From NCBI RefSeq assembly GCF_029285175.1, contig NZ_JABEDH010000003.1, positions 124,001 through 188,000 of the forward strand: a stretch of 64,000 nucleotides of DNA, given 5' to 3'. Shown here one piece after another: positions 36,896-45,923 of this stretch. The first letter of the stretch is position 1; every line of letters starts with the position of its first letter. Source of the stretch: Sulfitobacter sp. M05. Its GTDB lineage: Bacteria > Pseudomonadota > Alphaproteobacteria > Rhodobacterales > Rhodobacteraceae. The notes beneath the pieces are model-generated. The model was given only the letters and a program-made list of their open reading frames with translations, was not told the DNA's origin and made no database searches. The translations under genes were made by a program, and so were the position numbers.

Positions 36896-37246
36896 ATGAA
36901 GAAACTTCGCAGCCATACCGTAGGAATTGACAGCGGCGACGTGGTTTTGTTCACCGACTATGAAGACGGTGGTGAAATGTGGACGGGGCGTGGCCAGCGT
37001 GAGCGACGCCGGCACATCAAGTTTTCTGAAAAATACAAGTCTGCGCCGACGGTTCAGCTGTCGCCGTCGCTTTGGGATCTGGACGCTACAACCATCATGC
37101 GGGCGGATATTGTTGCGGAATCTGTGACTAAATCCGGATTTGATATGGTGTTCCGCACATGGGGGGACACGCGCGTTGCACGTGTCCGTATCGCGTGGAT
37201 GGCGATTGGTGAAATGTCCGAGCTGGACGATTGGGATGTGGTGTAA
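36896..37246 (+). CDS. H-type lectin domain protein
   Basis: A 116-residue protein covering one H-type lectin domain: LFTDYEDGGEMWTG, IKFSEKYKSAPTVQLSPSLWD and a C-terminal FRTWGDTRVARVRIAWMAIG, with the conserved Trp residues of the six-strand fold. Homologues such as discoidin/Helix agglutinin bind N-acetylgalactosamine as trimers. There is no signal peptide, so it is either cytoplasmic or exported by a non-Sec route. Function in bacteria is not established. Confidence 0.83.
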   Translation: MKKLRSHTVGIDSGDVVLFTDYEDGGEMWTGRGQRERRRHIKFSEKYKSAPTVQLSPSLWDLDATTIMRADIVAESVTKSGFDMVFRTWGDTRVARVRIAWMAIGEMSELDDWDVV

Positions 37247-37253
37247 CGCCGGA

Positions 37254-38270
37254 TTAAGGCGTGTACATTCCGTCATAGATTGGTCCCAATGTGTCCGCCT
37301 CGAACAAGGATGACACAGAGGTGCCGTTCCAAATGTTCAGAATGGCCTGCGCAAAGATTGGCGCAGTTGGCACGATGCGGATGTTGGCGGCGTTTTTGAC
37401 TTCGGCAGTTGGCTGAATGCTGTCCGTGATCACCAGCGACTTCATCACTGAATTGGTCACGCGCTCGACTGCCGGGCCAGACATCACGCCGTGGCTGATG
37501 TAGGAATGCACTTCTTTTGCGCCGTTCTCCAACAGAACTTCGGCAGCTTTGCACAGGGTGCCGGCGGTATCGCAAATGTCGTCGACAATCAGGCAGGTTT
37601 TGCCGGTCACATCGCCGATCACGGTCATCTCGGCAATCTCGCCGGGCTTTTCGCGGCGCTTGTCCACGATGGCGAGGGGAGAGTTGATCCGTTTGGCCAG
37701 TTCACGCGCGCGGGCCACACCACCAACGTCAGGCGAGACAATCATCAAATCGCTCATCTGGTCCTTGAAGTGGTCCTTGATGTCTAAGGCAAAGACCGGT
37801 GAGGCATAAAGGTTATCCACGGGAATATCAAAGAAACCCTGAATTTGAGCCGCGTGCAGGTCCATTGTCAAAACCCGCTCGATGCCCGTTCCGACCAGCA
37901 TGTTGGCGACCATCTTGGCGGTGATCGGTGTGCGGGCCTTGGTGCGGCGGTCCTGACGGGCATAGCCGAAATAGGGCAGCACCGCAGTGACACGCGCGGC
38001 TGATGAACGGCGCAGGGCATCGGCCATGATCAGCAGTTCCATCAGGTTGTCATTTGCCGGGTTCGAGGTGGACTGGATAATGAACATATCCTCGCCGCGC
38101 ACATTGTCGAAAACTTCGACGAAAATTTCGCCATCGTTGAACCGCTCGACCCGTGCCTCGACTAGCCCGACGTTGACGCCGCGATGCAGCGACATGCGCC
38201 GTGCGATGGCTTTGGCCAATGGCATATTGGCATTGCCGGAGATAAGTTTCGGCTCGGAAGTGCGTGGCAT
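37254..38270 (-). CDS. prs: Ribose-phosphate pyrophosphokinase (PRPP synthetase)
   Basis: Makes PRPP from ribose 5-phosphate and ATP for purine, pyrimidine, histidine and NAD synthesis. Motifs: [14 protein letters not shown] at the N-terminus, [10 protein letters not shown], the flexible-loop region and the PRPP loop [14 protein letters not shown]. Length 338 from ATG 38270 ([10 protein letters not shown]); the frame extends upstream to 38345 without similarity. It ends 7 bp from the convergent lectin gene. Confidence 0.96.
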   Translation of the reverse strand: MPRTSEPKLISGNANMPLAKAIARRMSLHRGVNVGLVEARVERFNDGEIFVEVFDNVRGEDMFIIQSTSNPANDNLMELLIMADALRRSSAARVTAVLPYFGYARQDRRTKARTPITAKMVANMLVGTGIERVLTMDLHAAQIQGFFDIPVDNLYASPVFALDIKDHFKDQMSDLMIVSPDVGGVARARELAKRINSPLAIVDKRREKPGEIAEMTVIGDVTGKTCLIVDDICDTAGTLCKAAEVLLENGAKEVHSYISHGVMSGPAVERVTNSVMKSLVITDSIQPTAEVKNAANIRIVPTAPIFAQAILNIWNGTSVSSLFEADTLGPIYDGMYTP

Positions 38271-38362
38271 AGGGGCTCCGTGGCAGCGGGAAATGACAGA
38301 ATCGGTACGTTGAACCTCGCTTAGCACGCGTCTACGGTGCGGCAAACCTTAGGGAGGTCCAA

Positions 38363-38959
38363 ATGGCCCAGATCGACTATTTTTTCGCAACACTATCACC
38401 CTATTGCTACCTTGCCGAGCAACGACTGGAAGAAGTCGCCGCAAAGCACGGAGCGACGATCAACTACAAACCCTTCGACATTATTGCGGGTTTTGGCCGG
38501 ACCGGTGGGACACCTCCCAAGGATCGCCATATCAGCCGGATCGAATACCGCGCACAGGAACTGCCACGGCAGGCCAAAAAGCTGGGGCTGGCGTTCAACT
38601 TGCAGCCTGCGCATTGGCCCACCAACGGGGCACCTGCGGCCTATGCGTTTATTGCGGCACAGAATGCCGGCGGCGGCGATCTGGGCAAGCTGGCACATGC
38701 GATCTTTCGCTCTGTCTGGGCGGACGAGAAAGACATTGCGCAGGATGAGGTGGTGCGGGCTTGCCTGAGCGAAGCGGGTTTTGACCCGGAACTGGCCAAC
38801 AGCGGGTTGCTGGAGGGGGCGGAAACCTATGCCCGCAATCTGGAAGAGGCCGTCGAGGCCGGCGTTTTTGGCGCGCCGTTCTATATTGTCGAGGGACAGC
38901 GGTTCTGGGGACAGGATCGGATTGCTGATGTTGATGCGTTTTTGGGGGGTGAACTGTGA
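38363..38959 (+). CDS. 2-hydroxychromene-2-carboxylate isomerase-like (kappa-class GST/DsbA fold)
   Basis: A 198-residue thioredoxin-fold protein. The N-terminus IDYFFATLSPYCYLAEQRLE matches the family, where Ser near position 12 activates glutathione, and the late segment GVFGAPFYIVEGQRFWGQDR is a strong family signature. Named enzymes act in naphthalene degradation, but most homologues have unknown substrates. Overlaps the alpha/beta hydrolase by 4 bp, so the two likely act in one pathway. Confidence 0.87.
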   Translation: MAQIDYFFATLSPYCYLAEQRLEEVAAKHGATINYKPFDIIAGFGRTGGTPPKDRHISRIEYRAQELPRQAKKLGLAFNLQPAHWPTNGAPAAYAFIAAQNAGGGDLGKLAHAIFRSVWADEKDIAQDEVVRACLSEAGFDPELANSGLLEGAETYARNLEEAVEAGVFGAPFYIVEGQRFWGQDRIADVDAFLGGEL

Positions 38960-39759
38960 CTGCACAGCAAGGGTTTACACCGCAGACTGTGACGCTGGGC
39001 GATGGACCGCATCGGGCGCTGGCGCTGCATTGTACGATGGCCTTTGGCGGCGCATGGGCTGGGCTGTCCAAGGCTTTGCCCTCGATGACATTTGTGGCCC
39101 CTGACATGCCAAGCCATGGCCGTAGCCCGGATTGGGACGAGGTAAGCAGCTTTGGCGAAACGGTGTTTCAGGCAAGCCTGGCGGCGATGGATGATGGCCC
39201 GATGGATGTGGTCGGGCATTCCTTTGGGGCGATGATTGCATTGCGCCTTGCGGTGGAAGCGCCTGAGAAACTGCGCAGCCTGACGGTGATCGAACCGGTG
39301 TTCTTTGCGATTGCCAAAGCCGATGCACCAGAGGCGCTGGAAGAACAGGCCATCGCTGCCGGACCGTTTGGCAAGGCGATGGAAGCGGGCGATTTTGAGA
39401 CCGCGGCACGGACTTTCAACCGGATGTGGAGTAATGATGCGCCGCCTTGGGCCAGCTTGCCCGAAAGAACCCGCGCGGCCATGACCCGCGCGGTGCATGT
39501 TGTGCCGGATACGCAGGATTTCCTGTTTGAAGACTCGGCTGGGATGCTGGCCGCAGGGGCGTTGGATGCTTGCACCATTCCCACCTTGGTGGTGCGCGGT
39601 TCGCTGGCGCATCCGGCAATCACCGCGGTGAACGACGGGCTGGTGGCACGGATGCCAAATGCGACCTCTGCGGTTGTTGAGGGGGCAGGGCACATGGCAC
39701 CGATCACCCATCCGCTGGATGTCGCCAAGATCATGGCCCCCTTGTTGGCCCGCCGCTAG
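38956..39759 (+). CDS. Alpha/beta hydrolase
   Basis: A 267-residue alpha/beta-hydrolase fold protein. The nucleophile elbow is GHSFGA (Ser), with the acid after strand 7 and the catalytic His in EGAGHMAPITHP. Substrate unknown. It starts at GTG 38956, overlapping the isomerase stop, and its 3' end overlaps the convergent threonine aldolase gene by 4 bp. Confidence 0.88.
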   Translation: MTAQQGFTPQTVTLGDGPHRALALHCTMAFGGAWAGLSKALPSMTFVAPDMPSHGRSPDWDEVSSFGETVFQASLAAMDDGPMDVVGHSFGAMIALRLAVEAPEKLRSLTVIEPVFFAIAKADAPEALEEQAIAAGPFGKAMEAGDFETAARTFNRMWSNDAPPWASLPERTRAAMTRAVHVVPDTQDFLFEDSAGMLAAGALDACTIPTLVVRGSLAHPAITAVNDGLVARMPNATSAVVEGAGHMAPITHPLDVAKIMAPLLARR

Positions 39760-40790
39760 AAGTGGCTGAGGAACGCGTCGATCTGGTCATGGCCAATCGA
39801 CCAATCACAAACCAGACGGGCCGCGACCGGTGCATCGGCAGGCCCCTCTAACGGGCCGTCCCAAAGGTAGTAACGCGCACCCGCGTCATGCAGTTTCTGA
39901 TGCACGGCGCGGGGCCAGCTGGCAAAAATCATATTGGCTTGGGGCTCATGCAGGAACGTCGCGCCGGCCTTGCGCAGACCTTCGGCGAGGTAGGTCGCGT
40001 TGGCATTGGCCATTTGGGCAATGTCCACAAATGCGTCGTCCTGAAGGTATCCCGCCATCTGGGCGGACAAGAACCGGTGCTTGGAAAACAGATGCGCCCC
40101 GCGTTTGCGGCGCAGTTCAAATTCCCATGCCTTGGCAGGGTCAAAGAAAATCACGGCTTCGACGCCCATGCATCCGTTCTTGGTGCCGCCAAAGCTGACC
40201 ACATCCACACCGGATTTCCACGACATTTCTGCGGCGGTGCAGCCAAGGGCGGCCATGGCATTGGCAAACCTTGCGCCGTCCAGATGAACGGGCAGATCAT
40301 GGGCTTTGGCAACGGCTGTCAAGGCTTGAAGTTCGTCGAGTGAATGGACCGATCCGCGTTCTGTCACCTGAGTGATCGACACCGGGCCGGGCTGTGCGCC
40401 ATGGACATTGCCGACGGTCTGTTTTGCAATCGCGGCATCCAGCGCGGCGGGTGTCATCTTGTCATCGGTATCAATCAGCGTGAGCTTGGCGGCACCGGCA
40501 TAGAATTCGGGGGCATTACACTCGTCCTCTTCGATGTGGGCGACCCTGGAACAGAAAATTGTCTGCCATGGCTGGGTGTAACAGGCCAGCGCCAGCGCAT
40601 TGGCCGCTGTGCCGGTGGCCACCAGATAGACCTCGGCCTGCGGGGCCTCAAAGACCTCGCGAATGCGCAGCCGGACCTCATCCATGATCGTGTCTTTGCC
40701 ATAGGGCATCTGGTATGCGTTATTGGCGGCAATCACGCGATCCATCACCTTAGGATGCACCGGGCCGGCATTGTCAGAGGCAAAAAACAT
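39756..40790 (-). CDS. ltaE: Low-specificity L-threonine aldolase
   Basis: A 344-residue fold-type I PLP enzyme that cleaves threonine or allo-threonine to glycine and acetaldehyde. Visible: FASDNAGPVHP at the N-terminus, HLDGARFANA and the PLP lysine in SFGGTKNG. The serine-rich family members include beta-eliminating relatives, so substrate is tentative. Its start overlaps the stop of the YcgN-like gene by one base; ribF, ycgN-like and ltaE form one minus-strand unit. Confidence 0.9.
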   Translation of the reverse strand: MFFASDNAGPVHPKVMDRVIAANNAYQMPYGKDTIMDEVRLRIREVFEAPQAEVYLVATGTAANALALACYTQPWQTIFCSRVAHIEEDECNAPEFYAGAAKLTLIDTDDKMTPAALDAAIAKQTVGNVHGAQPGPVSITQVTERGSVHSLDELQALTAVAKAHDLPVHLDGARFANAMAALGCTAAEMSWKSGVDVVSFGGTKNGCMGVEAVIFFDPAKAWEFELRRKRGAHLFSKHRFLSAQMAGYLQDDAFVDIAQMANANATYLAEGLRKAGATFLHEPQANMIFASWPRAVHQKLHDAGARYYLWDGPLEGPADAPVAARLVCDWSIGHDQIDAFLSHF

Positions 40791-41260
40791 CAGATCGGCT
40801 CCTCAATTATGTGATCTTCCCATTCTTCGAACGGCGTGTCGAATTCCGATACGGTTTGCCCCTGCACTGAAATGCCTGCGCTATGCACCGTATCTTGGGT
40901 GCCGCTGATCAGCGGATGCCAGTCAGGCAGGGGTTTGCCCTGCCACAGCAGACGATAGGCACAGGTTTGCGGCATCCAATAGGCGTGTGTGTCAAGGTTT
41001 TCTGGTTTGAGCACGATGCAATCAGGGACAAACTGGTGACGGTTTTCATAATGCGAACACAGACAGGTGGAATCGTCCAGCAAACGACAGGCAACCCGTG
41101 TCAGCGCGACCTCTTGCGTGTCCTCGTCTTCCAGCTTGTTCAGACAGCATTTTCCGCAGCCATCACAGAGGGCCTCCCATTCGGTGGGGGACATTTTCTT
41201 GAGCGGCTTTTTTTCCCAAAAACGTGGCGACAGGCCGGCGCGGGTGATCCGATCGCTCAT
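40790..41260 (-). CDS. YcgN-family cysteine-cluster protein (UPF0260)
   Basis: A 156-residue protein with the Cys cluster CDGCGKCC (about 32-39), plus further Cys in ACRLLD, CLCSHY and PDCIVL, suggesting a metal (zinc or Fe-S) binding site. Length and pattern match UPF0260. Function unknown. It overlaps ribF by 4 bp and ltaE by 1 bp. Confidence 0.9.
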   Translation of the reverse strand: MSDRITRAGLSPRFWEKKPLKKMSPTEWEALCDGCGKCCLNKLEDEDTQEVALTRVACRLLDDSTCLCSHYENRHQFVPDCIVLKPENLDTHAYWMPQTCAYRLLWQGKPLPDWHPLISGTQDTVHSAGISVQGQTVSEFDTPFEEWEDHIIEEPI

Positions 41261-42189
41261 AGAGCGGCCAGAATAGCGCGGGCTTGCAGGCTGTCGGCAT
41301 CCATTTGGGTGATCAATGCGTCAAGGCTGTCGAATTTTTCCTCGCCGCGCAGGTGTTGCACCAATGCGACCGATAGCGGTGTGCCATAAAGATCGCCTTT
41401 GAAGTCAAAGACAAAGGTCTCAAGGTTGGCTTTGTTCTCGCCGAACATCGGGCGCACGCCTAGGCTGGCAACGCCGTGGTAACTTCCTGAGTGGGGTCCT
41501 TCCAAGACATCCACCAAGACGGCATAGACGCCAAAAGCGGGCTGGTGCAGCCCGTCGATGGACATGTTCGCGGTCGGGTAGCCCAATTCGCGGCCGCGTT
41601 GTTCGCCGGTGATCACAGGGCCGTCTATCCGGTGCCAATGGCCTAGCATTTTGGCCGCTTTGGCCATATCGCCGGCGCTGAGGGCGGCGCGGATCGCGGT
41701 GGAGGAGACGGTGTGCGCATCCTGTGCCATAAGCGGTGCGATGGTGACGCCAAAGCCCAGTTCTTGGCCAAAGCGGGCCAGATCATCGGCCTTGCCGGCG
41801 CGGCCTTTGCCAAAGCAGAAATCGGCCCCGACAACGACGTGACGCAGGCCCAGACCGTCCTTGATGACATCGCGGGCGAACTCCAGCGGGCTGAGGGAGG
41901 CGAGCCCTTTGTTAAACCCCAATTCGTAGAGGCATTGCACGCCAAGCTTTTCAAGCCGGTGGGCACGGGCCTCGGAGGACATCAGGCGGAACGGTGGCGC
42001 GTCAGGCGCGAAGTATTCGCGGGGATGGGGTTCGAAGGTGAGAATACCGAGCGGCGCGTCAGGCACAGCCGCACGCGCCATGTCAATGACGGACAGGTGG
42101 CCTTGATGCACCCCGTCGAAATTGCCAATCGCCGCGGTTGCGCCGCGATCGGTTTCACTTACAAATTGATAGTCACGTATGATCCGCAT
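41257..42189 (-). CDS. ribF: Bifunctional riboflavin kinase / FAD synthetase
   Basis: A 310-residue enzyme: N-terminal FAD-synthetase (nucleotidyltransferase) domain with AIGNFDGVHQGH and, after it, the C-terminal riboflavin-kinase domain with ELGYPTANM and a late FDFKGDLYG. It converts riboflavin to FMN, then FAD. First gene of the ribF-ycgN-like-ltaE unit. Confidence 0.95.
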   Translation of the reverse strand: MRIIRDYQFVSETDRGATAAIGNFDGVHQGHLSVIDMARAAVPDAPLGILTFEPHPREYFAPDAPPFRLMSSEARAHRLEKLGVQCLYELGFNKGLASLSPLEFARDVIKDGLGLRHVVVGADFCFGKGRAGKADDLARFGQELGFGVTIAPLMAQDAHTVSSTAIRAALSAGDMAKAAKMLGHWHRIDGPVITGEQRGRELGYPTANMSIDGLHQPAFGVYAVLVDVLEGPHSGSYHGVASLGVRPMFGENKANLETFVFDFKGDLYGTPLSVALVQHLRGEEKFDSLDALITQMDADSLQARAILAAL

Positions 42190-42271
42190 GGGCCAAATCT
42201 GTAGCCCTGCAAGGGGTTAAGGGCAAGCGGTGCATGGCTTGCCCGTAGAAAAATACGACGGGGCAGAGCAA

Positions 42272-42715
42272 TCAGTCGAACTTGCGTGACGGGGCCAATA
42301 CGGTGGCTTCGCCGATCAGCACCTTTTTCCCGTCAACCGAGCAGTGGCAATCCATTTTGACCCGGCGCTTGGAGAACTCGATATCGGTCACCTTGACCTC
42401 GGCATAGACCATATCGCCGGGGCGCACTGGGGCGAGGAACTTTAGCGACTGGCCCATATAGACCGTGCCATGGCCGGGCAGTTGTTCCCCAATGACTGCC
42501 GAGATCAGGCCGGCTGTCAGCATGCCGTGCGCGATGCGCCCCTGAAAGATCGTGTCGCGGGCATATTCGTCATCCAGATGGACAGGGTTATGATCGGTCG
42601 AAATTTCGGCGAATTTCTCGATATCCTCATCGGTGACGACCTTGCGCAGATACCGCATCATGCCGATTTCGATGTCTTCGATACAGATTGTGCCGCGCGG
42701 TAAATTGTCCAACAT
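42272..42715 (-). CDS. MaoC-family (R)-specific enoyl-CoA hydratase-like protein
   Basis: A 147-residue hot-dog fold protein. The hydratase-2 motif with Asp and His is in FAEISTDHNPVHLDD, followed by FQGRIAHGML. PhaJ-type homologues hydrate enoyl-CoA to (R)-3-hydroxyacyl-CoA, which could feed PHB synthesis; mesaconyl-type hydratases are the alternative. It stands alone between ribF and the HAD hydrolase gene. Confidence 0.85.
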   Translation of the reverse strand: MLDNLPRGTICIEDIEIGMMRYLRKVVTDEDIEKFAEISTDHNPVHLDDEYARDTIFQGRIAHGMLTAGLISAVIGEQLPGHGTVYMGQSLKFLAPVRPGDMVYAEVKVTDIEFSKRRVKMDCHCSVDGKKVLIGEATVLAPSRKFD

Positions 42716-42803
42716 GCCATACCTTCAAGTAATAAAGTGCTGCGTGGGTGGTGTGTATTGCAACTTTATTACTTTGCAGGTGCAGAAAATCAAGCTTAAT
42801 CTT

Positions 42804-43676
42804 TCAGCGTAAAAAGCCGATTGAATAGGTGGGGTTGGACATTTCTGTTTCCAAGTAATTGCTTAGGGCTTCTGGATCGGGTTGCCTGTCGGTTTTGGTT
42901 TCTGCGGCAGCCAACCCGCCGGAGATAAAGAGGGAATCGATGTCTTCGCCCATGGCACCCTTAATGTCGGTCAGCACGCCATCACCAATGCACAAAATGC
43001 GATCATCGGGAATCGCTGTGCCAAGGGCCGAGAGCCTGCGGCGTGCGAGGTCATAGATCGGCGGGTGTGGCTTGCCGAAATACAGGCTTTCGCCACCCAT
43101 TTCGGTGTAGAGCGCGGCCAAAGCGCCAGCGCACCATTCGCGTTCTTCGCCGCGATCAACCACGATATCGGGGTTGGCACAGAGCAGTTTCAGGCCCTTT
43201 TGCTTGGCGTAAAGGAACTGTGGGCGCATCACTTCGGGGTCTGCCATTGGATCGGCAGGGCCGGTACAAACGATGCCTTCGGCCTCTTCAAGCGGGACCT
43301 GCGTAATGGCGAGCGGATCATCGAGAACGTCGAGTGGTTCAAAGAAATTCTGGTCTTGCGGTTGGCCGATGAACCAGACTTTGCGGCCCACGACGCCGCG
43401 AAACATTGCGGAGCGCGCGGAATCGCCAGAGGTGGCGATGCCGTCCCAGCTGTCGGGGGCAACGCCAAACCGGTCCAGTTGTTCGGTAACGCTGTCAAAG
43501 GGGCGAGGCGAGTTGGTAACGAGGATCACCTTGCCGCCGGACTTGCGGTAGGTTTGCAGGGCGGCCACGGCATCGGGAAGGGCGCGCACCCCGTTATGAA
43601 CGCAGCCCCAGAGATCGACAAAAAGTGCATCATATTGAGCGGAAATCTCCGCAAGGGTCTCGACGATTCTGGTCAT
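42804..43676 (-). CDS. HAD-superfamily phosphatase (subclass IIA, TIGR01459-like)
   Basis: A 290-residue HAD hydrolase with motif I DLWGCVHNG (Asp nucleophile in VDLWG), motif II VTNSPRP, motif III lysine GKPHP and motif IV GDGVLTDIKGA. The family is annotated TIGR01459 in alphaproteobacteria. The start at ATG 43676 is chosen; the frame reaches 43748 but without homology. Substrate unknown. Confidence 0.88.
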   Translation of the reverse strand: MTRIVETLAEISAQYDALFVDLWGCVHNGVRALPDAVAALQTYRKSGGKVILVTNSPRPFDSVTEQLDRFGVAPDSWDGIATSGDSARSAMFRGVVGRKVWFIGQPQDQNFFEPLDVLDDPLAITQVPLEEAEGIVCTGPADPMADPEVMRPQFLYAKQKGLKLLCANPDIVVDRGEEREWCAGALAALYTEMGGESLYFGKPHPPIYDLARRRLSALGTAIPDDRILCIGDGVLTDIKGAMGEDIDSLFISGGLAAAETKTDRQPDPEALSNYLETEMSNPTYSIGFLR

Positions 43677-43755
43677 GGGACGGGCCTTTGATCTGGAGCT
43701 GTGGAGCAGCGAAAAACGGGGGGCACCGGGCGTACACCTCCTGTACACCCCCCAT

Positions 43756-43771
43756 GCACCCTTTCGGGTGC
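43756..43771 (-). terminator. Short hairpin after the pyrophosphatase gene
   Basis: A 6-bp perfect stem GCACCC-TTTC-GGGTGC (43756-43771), 9 bp beyond the pyrophosphatase stop codon (43781). No T-run is visible, so it may be a stabiliser rather than a terminator. Next to it, GTACACC is repeated twice (43733 and 43743). Confidence 0.4.
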
Positions 43772-43780
43772 GGTCTGAAC

Positions 43781-44701
43781 TCAGAGTTTGAGGTTCGGGA
43801 TGATCTGCTTTTTGCGGCTCATGATGCCGGGCAGGACCACGTGATCGCCGCTGACAGTCGCACCAAAGCTTTTCTCGGCGATGGATTTGACGGTGTCGTT
43901 GGGCACCATCAGCGTCGCTTCTTCCTTGAGGATGTCGACGATGAACAACAGCACCTCGGCTGCGCCATCCGCAGTTGCAACGGCAGGCATCGCCGCCATC
44001 AGCGCATCTTTGCGCGCCATCAGAGGGGCGGGGGATGTGGTTTCAAGAACGGAGACACGCAGGTTTGTGCCGTCGAGATCGAATTCCTTGCTGTCCATGC
44101 GCAGCAGTTCTTCTTCGGAGAAGGCCGAAACGTCGGATTTGGCCGCGAACATATCGGCAGCATAGGCGGAAACATCGACACCCAGTTCGGCGGCGATGGC
44201 CTGTGCGACGGCTTTGTCTTCGTCGGTGGTGGTCGGGCTGCGGAATTCCAGCGTGTCGGACAGGATGCAGGACAGGGCGGCACCTTTGACAGCGGTCGGT
44301 GCTTTGGCCCAGTTTGCGCCGATCATGTTGTACATGATGGTCGCGGTACAGGCGAGCGGCTGGATTACCATGTGGATCGGGCCTTTGGTTTCGATCCCGC
44401 CGACAAGGCGGTGGTGGTCGATGATGGCCTTGATGTCACAATCGTTGATGCCGGCGGGCAATTCGGCAGGGTTGTTGGTGTCGACAATCACAACCGGTGT
44501 GCCAGCAGCCACGTCGCTGACGATTTCGGGTTTGTCGAGCTTCCAGTGTTCCAGCATGAACAGAGCTTCGGTGTTGGGTTCACCCAGCAGGACCGGTTTT
44601 GCGGCAACACCTAGAACTTCGTTCAGGTACCACGCCCAGATAATCGGGCTGCCGGTGCTGTCTGTGTCGGGGGATTTATGGCCAAATACGAGCGTTGTCA
44701 T
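43781..44701 (-). CDS. ppaC: Manganese-dependent inorganic pyrophosphatase (family II)
   Basis: A 306-residue DHH-family pyrophosphatase. Metal ligands: His8, Asp12 and Asp14 in GHKSPDTDS, Asp in IVDTNNP, and the DHH motif in IIDHHRLVGG. The substrate-binding SRKKQ is near the C-terminus. Hydrolyses PPi from biosynthesis. Family II enzymes are less common in Gram-negatives but known in this group. Confidence 0.94.
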   Translation of the reverse strand: MTTLVFGHKSPDTDSTGSPIIWAWYLNEVLGVAAKPVLLGEPNTEALFMLEHWKLDKPEIVSDVAAGTPVVIVDTNNPAELPAGINDCDIKAIIDHHRLVGGIETKGPIHMVIQPLACTATIMYNMIGANWAKAPTAVKGAALSCILSDTLEFRSPTTTDEDKAVAQAIAAELGVDVSAYAADMFAAKSDVSAFSEEELLRMDSKEFDLDGTNLRVSVLETTSPAPLMARKDALMAAMPAVATADGAAEVLLFIVDILKEEATLMVPNDTVKSIAEKSFGATVSGDHVVLPGIMSRKKQIIPNLKL

Positions 44702-44775
44702 GAAAGCTGTCCTTGCGTGGGAGATCGGTTCGTGGGCCTTATATGCACGGCTGACAGGCTTGTCACGACCCAGCG

Positions 44776-45129
44776 TCAGAGACCGAGTGCCGCACGCTTT
44801 TTACGGGTCAGTCCGGCGACAACCATATCGTAAGAGGCGCGGATATGGTCGCGCAAACTTTCATCCGAGAGGCCGGGTTCGGCGTAATGCTGAATCCATT
44901 TCAGCCCCCGCGAGGCCATATAGGGTGCAGGGCGCAGGCCGGGGCTGTCGGAGAGAATTTCGAAGGCCATTTCGGAGGCTTTGAAGGTGACGGCAGCGTC
45001 GATCCCGCTCATTCCGATAACGGCGAACAATTTGTCGCCCACTTTATATACATCCGAGTTACCCCATTGAACCACATGGGTGGCGTGGGGCAGAGAGGCG
45101 CAATAGGTGTTCAGTTCATCACGGGTCAT
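44776..45129 (-). CDS. MmcQ/YjbR family DUF419 protein
   Basis: A 117-residue protein of the MmcQ/YjbR type: THVVQWGNSDVYKVGDKLFA and a C-terminal RGLKWIQHYAEPGLSDESLRDHIRASYDMV. The fold resembles a small DNA-binding/CyaY-like domain; function unproven. Divergent from the DUF2161 gene. Confidence 0.88.
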   Translation of the reverse strand: MTRDELNTYCASLPHATHVVQWGNSDVYKVGDKLFAVIGMSGIDAAVTFKASEMAFEILSDSPGLRPAPYMASRGLKWIQHYAEPGLSDESLRDHIRASYDMVVAGLTRKKRAALGL

Positions 45130-45181
45130 CTGTGCAGACTAGCGGGTTGGACTGGCCGTGCAAATGGGTCAATCTGTCGAA

Positions 45182-45862
45182 ATGAGTACTGCACGCGAAA
45201 CTGACCTTTACCCGCCGATCAAGTCTTTTCTGGAAGATCAGGGGTATGTTGTGAAATCCGAGGTCGGGGCGGCGGATGTTGTGGCTGTCCGCGGTGGCGA
45301 GCCGCCGGTGGTGGTTGAGCTGAAGCTGGGGTTTTCGCTGGCGTTGTTTCACCAATGTATCGCGCGGCTGAAGGTCAGCGACGATGTGTATCTGGCAGTG
45401 GCGCGCGGGACCGGCAAGCGTTTTGCAAAGGCGGTGAAGGAGAACACCGCGCTGGCACGGCGGCTGGGATTGGGGCTGATCACGGTGCGGCTGAAAGACG
45501 GGTTGGTCGAGGTGCATTGTGATCCGGGGCCCTATGCGCCGCGCAAATCCACCAAGCGGCAAGCCCAGTTGCTGCGCGAATTTGCGCGCCGGCAGGGGGA
45601 TCCGAATGACGGGGGCCAGACGCGGGCCGGGTTGGTGACAGCCTATCGTCAGGATGCGCTGAAACTGGCGGTGTATCTTTTTGAAGCGGGTGCTTGCCGG
45701 GGCGCGGATGTGGCGCGCGAGACCGGTGTGCAGCACGCGACACGGATGATGCGTGACAACCACTATGGTTGGTTCGAGAAGGTCGACACCGGGATTTACG
45801 GATTGGCCCAGAGCGGCGCAGATGCCGTTGCGACATCGGCGCGTATTCTAGGCGCGGATTGA
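45182..45862 (+). CDS. DUF2161 protein, PD-(D/E)xK nuclease-like fold
   Basis: A 226-residue protein. The N-terminal part has a PD-(D/E)xK-like arrangement: Asp32 in GAADVVAV and ExK in VVVELKLG (Glu46, Lys48). The C-terminal ~80 residues read like a helix-turn-helix (GACRGADVARETGVQHATRM). The pairing suggests a DNA-directed enzyme or a degenerate restriction-like protein, but no function is established. It is not next to any methylase. ATG 45182 is preferred over upstream starts. Confidence 0.8.
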   Translation: MSTARETDLYPPIKSFLEDQGYVVKSEVGAADVVAVRGGEPPVVVELKLGFSLALFHQCIARLKVSDDVYLAVARGTGKRFAKAVKENTALARRLGLGLITVRLKDGLVEVHCDPGPYAPRKSTKRQAQLLREFARRQGDPNDGGQTRAGLVTAYRQDALKLAVYLFEAGACRGADVARETGVQHATRMMRDNHYGWFEKVDTGIYGLAQSGADAVATSARILGAD

Positions 45863-45887
45863 CGCAAAATTTTTTCAAACGGTTTGG

Positions 45888-45916
45888 TTGACTCCTGAAT
45901 ACGGTGTGCCTAGCTA
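45888..45916 (+). promoter_or_regulatory. groESL promoter
   Basis: TTGACT (45888-45893) and TAGCTA (45911-45916) with a 17-bp spacer; transcription would begin near the CIRCE element. Confidence 0.6.
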
Positions 45917-45923
45917 TGCGTCG

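Noticed and set aside
43730..43755. GTACACC direct repeat as a CRISPR or insertion-site remnant
   Set aside because: Only two 7-bp copies with a 3-bp gap; no repeat-spacer pattern and no transposase nearby.
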